Assembly: GCA_050013875.1 (NCBI GenBank)
Contig: JBEKEK010000006.1
Location: forward strand, 1-64,000
Direction of reading: 5' to 3'
Source of the DNA: Trebonia sp050013875
Lineage (GTDB): Bacteria > Actinomycetota > Actinomycetes > Streptosporangiales > Streptosporangiaceae
Length of the DNA stretch: 64,000 nt
How positions within the stretch are numbered: position 1 is the stretch's first letter; every line of letters begins with the position of its first letter. Shown piece after piece: positions 59,777-64,000 of this stretch. The notes under the pieces are model-generated. The model was not told the origin of the DNA and ran no database searches. It saw only the letters and a list, made by a program, of their open reading frames with translations. The position numbers and the translations under genes were made by a program.

Positions 59777-60315
59777 GACGTTGATCTCCTGTCAGTAGCA
59801 TCCGGCCGGCGACCGGGGTCCACGGGGAACCGGACCGCCGGCAGGTTGACGGCGCCTACCGTGCGGAAGGCGATCTCGACGGGGGCGCCGATGTCCGGGG
59901 CCTGCCCGGACGGCGAAGCCGTGGTGAGGACGAGGCGGTGTCCGCTCGCCAGCTCGACATCGATGACCGGGTAGGGTCCCGCCGCGACGATGAGACCCGG
60001 CTCGCGCCGGTGCACCAGGGTCGCCGTGTGCACGGTCCCGGCGAGCCGCACGTCGCGCCACTCGCGGCCGGCCGTCCCGATCTCGGCGCTCGCGCCGCAC
60101 ACGTCGCAGACGTACTGCTCAAGCTCAAGGGGCGTGGAGCACGCGGCACAGAACGGCAGGGCGAGCGCGCCCCGGGCGGCCGCCTCGTACACCGGGGCCA
60201 GCACCGGATCGGCGGCATCGGGGGCCAGATCGGGGGCGACCAGCCAGTCCCCCGCGCCGGACGGTGCCTGCTGCGAGGTGGTCCCCTGAGGTGACGGGAC
60301 TTGGGACGCTGTCAT
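59773..60315 (-). CDS. DUF35 (zinc ribbon plus OB-fold) protein
   Basis: A 180-residue protein. Seen: a disordered Ser/Gln/Pro-rich first 20 residues, zinc ribbon LPFCAACSTPLELEQYVCDVCGA (two CxxC pairs), then an OB-fold with VRLAGTVHTATLVHRRE. Expected to pair with the adjacent thiolase-like protein, as in the other pair at 46964-48520. Overlaps both neighbours by 4 bases. Confidence 0.88.
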   Translation of the reverse strand: MTASQVPSPQGTTSQQAPSGAGDWLVAPDLAPDAADPVLAPVYEAAARGALALPFCAACSTPLELEQYVCDVCGASAEIGTAGREWRDVRLAGTVHTATLVHRREPGLIVAAGPYPVIDVELASGHRLVLTTASPSGQAPDIGAPVEIAFRTVGAVNLPAVRFPVDPGRRPDATDRRSTS

Positions 60316-61508
60316 GCGGCCTCCCTGCCGAGGACAAGCGCCTCGTGGTGATCGACGCGGCCGCCGATGCCGGTAACAAGCGCCGTCGCCGCGCCGGGCA
60401 CCTGACCGTCGCCGCCGTCGCCGCGCAGCTGGATGATCGCCTCGGCCAGCGGGGTCATGCCCTGCAGGTAGAAGCCGGACAGCTGACCGCCGCCGGTGCT
60501 GACCGGCAGCTCGCCGCCGGGGGCGATCCCGCCGCCGCGGACGAACTTGCCCGCCTGGCCGCTCGCGCAGAAGCCGTACTCTTCGAGCAGGCAGAGCGTC
60601 ACGATCGAGAACGGGTCGTAAAGCTCGACCACGTCCAGGCGGTCCCGGCTGGTTCGCGCCATGGCGAGGGCGTCCTCGACCGCCTGCCCGCCCCCGCCGA
60701 ACCAGGACTCGCCGCCCGCGCGCCGGCGGCGCAGCGGGTGGACCGCGCCCATCCCCCGGATCTCGATCGCGGGCCTCTGCTGGCCGGCCAGGCCTGGCTG
60801 TCCGGCCTGTCCACGCTGGCCGGCTGGCCGGGCCGAGCTCACGACGACGGCGACCGCGCCGTTCACCGGCCGCGCGCAGTCGAGAACCCGCAGCGGCGTG
60901 GAGATCATCCGGCTCGCGTAGTAGCCGTCTTCGTCGAGCGGTTCCCGGTTGACCGCATGCTCACTACCGGACGCCCACGCACGCGCCGAGACCGCGACCG
61001 CGCACAGGTCTGCCTCGGTGCCGCCGCTGACGTGCAGGTACCTGGACGCCAGGAGAGCGAACGTCGGCACCGAGCCGAGGACCCCGCTGGCCCGCTCAAG
61101 GCCGCGGACGCCGGAGTGCCCCCCGCTCAGGGCGTAGGCCGAGCCGGCCGCCTTGCCCGGTCCGATCGGGGCGTCGGCGAACACGCAGATGATGGTCCGC
61201 GCCATGCCGGCCCTGATGGCGAGCACGGCGCGGGTGACCATCGCGACCGCGGTCGCGCCCTTGATCTCCAGGTGCTCGAGCAGCCGCAGGTCGCCGAAGC
61301 CGGCCCGGCGGGCCAGCACTACCCCAAGCCGGTCCTCGCGGACGCCCTGGCTTGATCCGACGAGCAGGCCGTCCACGTCGCCGCGGTCAAGGCCGGCGTC
61401 GGCCAGGGCGGCGGCGACCGCCTCGGTGGCGAGCGCGTAACTGTCCGGTCCCGCGGTGACCGACATCGGCGTCATCCCCAGGCCTATGATCGCGGGCGGC
61501 TGGCTCAT
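60312..61508 (-). CDS. Thiolase-family (SCP-x/lipid-transfer type) protein
   Basis: A 398-residue thiolase-fold protein. Seen: AAALADAGLDRGDVDGLLVG, LEIKGATAVAMVTRAVLAI, LDCARPVNGAVAVVVSSA, LDVVELYDPFSIVTLCLLEE and LPVSTGGGQLSGFYLQGM. The nucleophilic Cys region of classic thiolases is absent; like its relative at 47375 it may be an acyl-CoA aldol lyase or carbon-carbon cleaving enzyme with its DUF35 partner. An insert GQRGQAGQPGLAGQ near residue 260 is low complexity. ATG at 61508. Confidence 0.88.
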   Translation of the reverse strand: MSQPPAIIGLGMTPMSVTAGPDSYALATEAVAAALADAGLDRGDVDGLLVGSSQGVREDRLGVVLARRAGFGDLRLLEHLEIKGATAVAMVTRAVLAIRAGMARTIICVFADAPIGPGKAAGSAYALSGGHSGVRGLERASGVLGSVPTFALLASRYLHVSGGTEADLCAVAVSARAWASGSEHAVNREPLDEDGYYASRMISTPLRVLDCARPVNGAVAVVVSSARPAGQRGQAGQPGLAGQQRPAIEIRGMGAVHPLRRRRAGGESWFGGGGQAVEDALAMARTSRDRLDVVELYDPFSIVTLCLLEEYGFCASGQAGKFVRGGGIAPGGELPVSTGGGQLSGFYLQGMTPLAEAIIQLRGDGGDGQVPGAATALVTGIGGRVDHHEALVLGREAA

Positions 61509-61897
61509 TCGCCCGCCACGCTTTGCCCCGGGGTGGTGCTGTCGCTTTGCCCCCGGGCAGTGCCGTCGCTCCCGCGCGAGCCGGCGTCGCCCTGGTCGCG
61601 GTAGAGCCCGACCCTCAGCCACCCGGCCCGGTCCTCGCTCGTCGCGAGGCACAGGCTGGCAAGCTCGATCGCCGACAGCAGGATGTCGTCGCCCGACTCG
61701 TTGTCCCGCACGTGCAGCCGCGGGCTGTGGCCCGCGCTGTCCAGGCTGACGGTCACGGAGGCGAACTCGTTCTCGACGACTGCGAGCAGGACGCGATCCG
61801 CGCCTGACGGGTCGCCAGATGGGCGGCTAGCAGCGGACTGGCTGACAGTGTGTTCCCCTTTGGCTTGTACCCCACTAGAGTTAATCACGTGCTCCAC
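61505..61897 (-). CDS. Small conserved-looking protein at the head of the aromatic operon
   Basis: A 130-residue protein from a GTG at 61897 with GGAGG 9 bases upstream. The middle reads VLLAVVENEFASVTVSLDSA, DNESGDDILLSAIELASLC and RAGWLRVGLYRDQGD, a compact alpha/beta pattern; both ends are disordered. I do not recognise a catalytic motif. Its stop overlaps the thiolase start, so it is translated with the operon. It may be an accessory subunit; short proteins in similar clusters are sometimes labelled dihydrodiol dehydrogenase without clear basis. Confidence 0.65.
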   Translation of the reverse strand: MEHVINSSGVQAKGEHTVSQSAASRPSGDPSGADRVLLAVVENEFASVTVSLDSAGHSPRLHVRDNESGDDILLSAIELASLCLATSEDRAGWLRVGLYRDQGDAGSRGSDGTARGQSDSTTPGQSVAGE

Positions 61898-61928
61898 GCT
61901 CACCTGCCTCCAAAAATCTGACACAAGG

Positions 61929-61958
61929 TTCACCTTTTCGGCGACAAGTCAGTATCCT
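61929..61958 (+). promoter_or_regulatory. Possible promoter for the meta-cleavage genes
   Basis: TTCACC (61929-61934), 18 bases, TATCCT (61953-61958) on the plus strand, about 110 bases before the hydrolase start, in the divergent region 61898-62070. Weak match to consensus. Confidence 0.35.
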
Positions 61959-62070
61959 ATAGACAACTCGCGAAGTTCTCTACGGGCCAAGGCCGGATAC
62001 CCGCGAGGCCGCGCCTGACGGGTCGGCGTACGCCTGGGCCAGGGCACCAAACCGCCTGAAGAAAGGTGCT

Positions 62071-62952
62071 GTGACCGCGATGAACGATGCCGGGACCGAG
62101 TACCGCAGCCTGTGGACGTGGCTGCGCGAGGTTGAGTTCTGCCAGCGGTGGGTCGACGTGAACGGGGTGTCTACCCGGATCGCCGAGGCGGGCAGTTCCG
62201 GCAGCCCCGCCGTGGTCCTGCTGCACGGCACCGGCGGTCACTGGGAGGTCTACGCGCCCACCATCGGCCCGCTGAGCAAGGAGTTTCACTGCATCGCGGT
62301 CGACATGGTGGGCAACGGCTTCTCCGGCCGGCCCGACTACGACTACGAGATCGCGGTGTACGTCGCCCACATCGCGGGCCTGCTCGACGTGCTCGGCATC
62401 GAGCGGGCGTCGTTCATCGGGATGTCGCTCGGCGCCTGGGTGGCCGCGCGGTTCGCGCTGGACCACCCGGAGCGGACGCAGAAGATCATCCTGCAGTCGC
62501 CGGCCGGCCTGATCGCGACCGCGTCGAACATGGCGCGGATCAGGGCCGAGCGGACCGCGGCGGTGGAGAACCCGACCTGGGAATCGATCAAGGCGATGTT
62601 CGACCACCTGATCGCGGACGAGGAGAACCGGATTCCCGACATCATCGCGCTGCGCCAGGCGATCTACCGGATGCCGGCCACCAGGGACGCGATCGACCAT
62701 GTGCTGATCCTGCAGGACCCGGAGGCCCGCGAGCGCAACCTGATCCCCGAGGAGCAGTGGGCCGCCATCTCGGCGCCCACCCTGGTCGTGGCCTCCGGGA
62801 AGGACCACAGTGAGTACATGAACACCGCACAGCAGGTCGCACGGCTCATCCCGGACTCGCAGGTCGTTGAGATGGCCCAGGTCAGGCACTGGCCGGCCTT
62901 CGAGGACGCGGACACGTTCAACGCCGCCGCGCTGCGCTTCCTGCGGGGCTGA
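62071..62952 (+). CDS. Alpha/beta hydrolase, meta-cleavage-product hydrolase type
   Basis: A 293-residue hydrolase from a GTG with GAAAGG upstream. Seen: AVVLLHGTGGHWEVY oxyanion-hole strand, FIGMSLGAWVAARFAL nucleophile elbow (Ser about 113), and a C-terminal His in QVRHWPAFEDADTFN. Resembles MhpC/BphD/HsaD C-C hydrolases that split ring-opened products. Divergent from the dioxygenase operon and first of a plus-strand unit with HpaH- and HpaI-like genes. Confidence 0.88.
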   Translation: MTAMNDAGTEYRSLWTWLREVEFCQRWVDVNGVSTRIAEAGSSGSPAVVLLHGTGGHWEVYAPTIGPLSKEFHCIAVDMVGNGFSGRPDYDYEIAVYVAHIAGLLDVLGIERASFIGMSLGAWVAARFALDHPERTQKIILQSPAGLIATASNMARIRAERTAAVENPTWESIKAMFDHLIADEENRIPDIIALRQAIYRMPATRDAIDHVLILQDPEARERNLIPEEQWAAISAPTLVVASGKDHSEYMNTAQQVARLIPDSQVVEMAQVRHWPAFEDADTFNAAALRFLRG

Positions 62953-62953
62953 C

Positions 62954-63787
62954 GTGCCCGCCGACCCCGTGCCTGACAACCCCGGGCTCTCCGACGACCA
63001 GGTCGCGGACGCCGCCCGGCGGCTGCTGGCGGCCGAGAGCGATCACCAGCCGATCGGGCAGCTGTCACTCCAGTACCCGGCGATGACCATCGAGGACGCC
63101 TACCGCGTGCAGCGGGCGCTGACCGCGGCCAAGCTGGCCGCGGGCAGGACGGTGAAGGCCCGCAAGATCGGGCTCACCTCGCGCGCCATGCAGCAGTCGG
63201 TGTCGATCACCGAGCCCGACTACGGCGTGATCTTCGACGACATGTTCTTCGATGACGGCGGGGTGGTCCCGTTCGCGCGGTTCATCCGCCCCCGGGTGGA
63301 AGTCGAGCTGGCGTTCATCCTCGACCAGCCGCTGAAGGGCCCCGGGGTGACCACGCTGGACGTGCTCGACGCGACCCGGTGGGTCACTCCGGCGCTGGAG
63401 ATCCTCGACGCGCGGATCCAGATGAGCGACCCGGAGACCGGCCACCTGCGCACGATCGTCGACACGATCTCCGACAACGCGGCCGACGCGGGCATCGTCG
63501 TCGGCGGCCGGGCGGTCCGCCCCGACGCGCTCGACCTGCGCCGGGTCGGGGCGGCGCTCTACGTTAACGAGGCGATCGAGGAGACCGGCCTGGCGGCGGG
63601 CGTCCTTGGCCACCCCGCCAACGGCGTCGCCTGGCTGGCGAACAAGCTCGCCCCGTATGACGAATACCTGCCGCCGGGCCAGGTCATCCTGGCCGGCTCC
63701 TTCACCCGGCCGGTTTTCGTCGGCGAAGGCGACACGGTGCATGCTGACTTCGGCGAACTTGGAGCGGTGACATGCCGGTTCCGCTGA
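62954..63787 (+). CDS. hpaH: 2-oxo-hept-3-ene-1,7-dioate hydratase-like protein (HpaH/MhpD family)
   Basis: A 277-residue enzyme from a GTG 1 base after the hydrolase stop. Seen: IEDAYRVQRALTAAKLAAGR, KIGLTSRAMQQSVSITEPDY, GVIFDDMFFDDGG, PRVEVELAFILDQPLKGP (metal-binding Glu pair) and GHPANGVAWLANKLAPYDE. Family knowledge: hydrates a 2-oxo-alkenoate from meta-cleavage to the 4-hydroxy-2-oxo acid. Its stop overlaps the next gene by 16 bases. The related 2-oxopent-4-enoate hydratase or a decarboxylase is possible, but the Arg/Thr/Ser block favours HpaH. Confidence 0.85.
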   Translation: MPADPVPDNPGLSDDQVADAARRLLAAESDHQPIGQLSLQYPAMTIEDAYRVQRALTAAKLAAGRTVKARKIGLTSRAMQQSVSITEPDYGVIFDDMFFDDGGVVPFARFIRPRVEVELAFILDQPLKGPGVTTLDVLDATRWVTPALEILDARIQMSDPETGHLRTIVDTISDNAADAGIVVGGRAVRPDALDLRRVGAALYVNEAIEETGLAAGVLGHPANGVAWLANKLAPYDEYLPPGQVILAGSFTRPVFVGEGDTVHADFGELGAVTCRFR

Positions 63788-64000
63788 GCCGGACCGCCCT
63801 GCGCTGGCGGGAGGCGCTGGCCGGCCAGCGGCCGGTCATCGGCATGTGGGTGGTGTCGGGCAGCCCGGTCGTCGCGGAGATCTGCGCCGGGTCGGGCGTG
63901 GACTGGCTGCTCATCGACAGTGAGCACGCGCCGAACGACCTGCGCTCGATCCTCGCGCAGTTGCACGCGGTCGCACCGTATCCGGTGACCCCGGTGATCA
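63772..64000 (+). CDS. HpcH/HpaI-type aldolase (partial, cut by window edge)
   Basis: The first 76 residues from ATG 63772: RPVIGMWVVSGSPVVAEICA and GVDWLLIDSEHAPNDLRSI, the start of class II pyruvate aldolases of the HpaI family, which cleave 4-hydroxy-2-oxo acids to pyruvate and an aldehyde. Follows the hydratase that would make its substrate. The rest lies outside the window. Confidence 0.9.
   Translation, partial: MPVPLSRTALRWREALAGQRPVIGMWVVSGSPVVAEICAGSGVDWLLIDSEHAPNDLRSILAQLHAVAPYPVTPVI

Noticed and set aside
61950..61990. AACTCGCGAAGTT as an operator
   Set aside because: The two half-sites are offset by one base and the dyad is too short to separate from chance.

Overview
The window is very GC-rich and gene-dense. 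GTG and TTG starts, 4-base start/stop overlaps, LLM-type (F420-type) oxidoreductases and many CoA-linked catabolic genes point to a soil actinomycete, probably a filamentous high-GC actinobacterium. I cannot name the genus from sequence alone. I see no rRNA, tRNA, CRISPR array or intact insertion sequence.

Region 1 (1-9773) is a sugar-uptake and catabolism locus. A ribose-type ABC transporter (permease cut by the window edge, single-domain ATPase) is divergent from its binding lipoprotein. Then come a LacI regulator, an AGE-family sugar isomerase and a small P-loop kinase with overlapping ends. A second operon encodes a second LacI regulator, an FGGY sugar kinase and a LacD/YihT-like class I aldolase. 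The enzymes fit an isomerise, phosphorylate, cleave route for an unidentified sugar. Regulatory DNA is rich: two LacI-type operators between the divergent transporter genes, a 31-base perfect palindrome inside the end of the first lacI gene, and four identical 14-base palindromes with a 10-base tandem repeat ahead of the second lacI gene.

Region 2 (9774-24530) is mixed accessory DNA: a YdeI-like protein, a HAF-repeat lipoprotein, an orphan ribbon-helix-helix protein with its own operator, a cupin, a DHA2 drug exporter, a secreted glycoside hydrolase, an RDD membrane protein, a UvrA-like ATPase divergent from a DUF2891 protein, and a decayed block (truncated DMT transporter, broken TetR gene, internally shortened NmrA-like gene, headless aldo/keto reductase).

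Region 3 (24549-36091) holds acyl-CoA and F420-type catabolism. A minus-strand operon has a phosphotransferase-like protein, SDR, acyl-CoA dehydrogenase and LLM oxidoreductase. A divergent plus-strand operon has two enoyl-CoA hydratases, an alpha/beta hydrolase and an LLM oxidoreductase. A KstD-like flavoprotein and an MhpA-like hydroxylase follow on the minus strand.

Region 4 (36257-45655) is an oligosaccharide locus: an Opp/Dpp-type ABC importer, a GH36-type alpha-galactosidase and a GH-A clan hydrolase. The hydrolase and the importer operon carry the same 16-base operator-like palindrome.

Region 5 (45740-56157) is an eight-gene minus-strand unit with two acyl-CoA dehydrogenases, two AMP-dependent ligases, a Baeyer-Villiger monooxygenase, a thiolase plus DUF35 pair and an aldehyde dehydrogenase reduced to its ends. 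A GntR/FCD regulator lies upstream. It looks suited to degrading a cyclic ketone or terpenoid/steroid-like acid.

Region 6 (56329-64000) is an aromatic-degradation locus: ring-hydroxylating dioxygenase alpha and beta subunits, a CoA ligase, a second thiolase/DUF35 pair and a small unknown protein on the minus strand. Divergent from these are a meta-cleavage-type hydrolase, an HpaH-like hydratase and the start of an HpaI-like aldolase.
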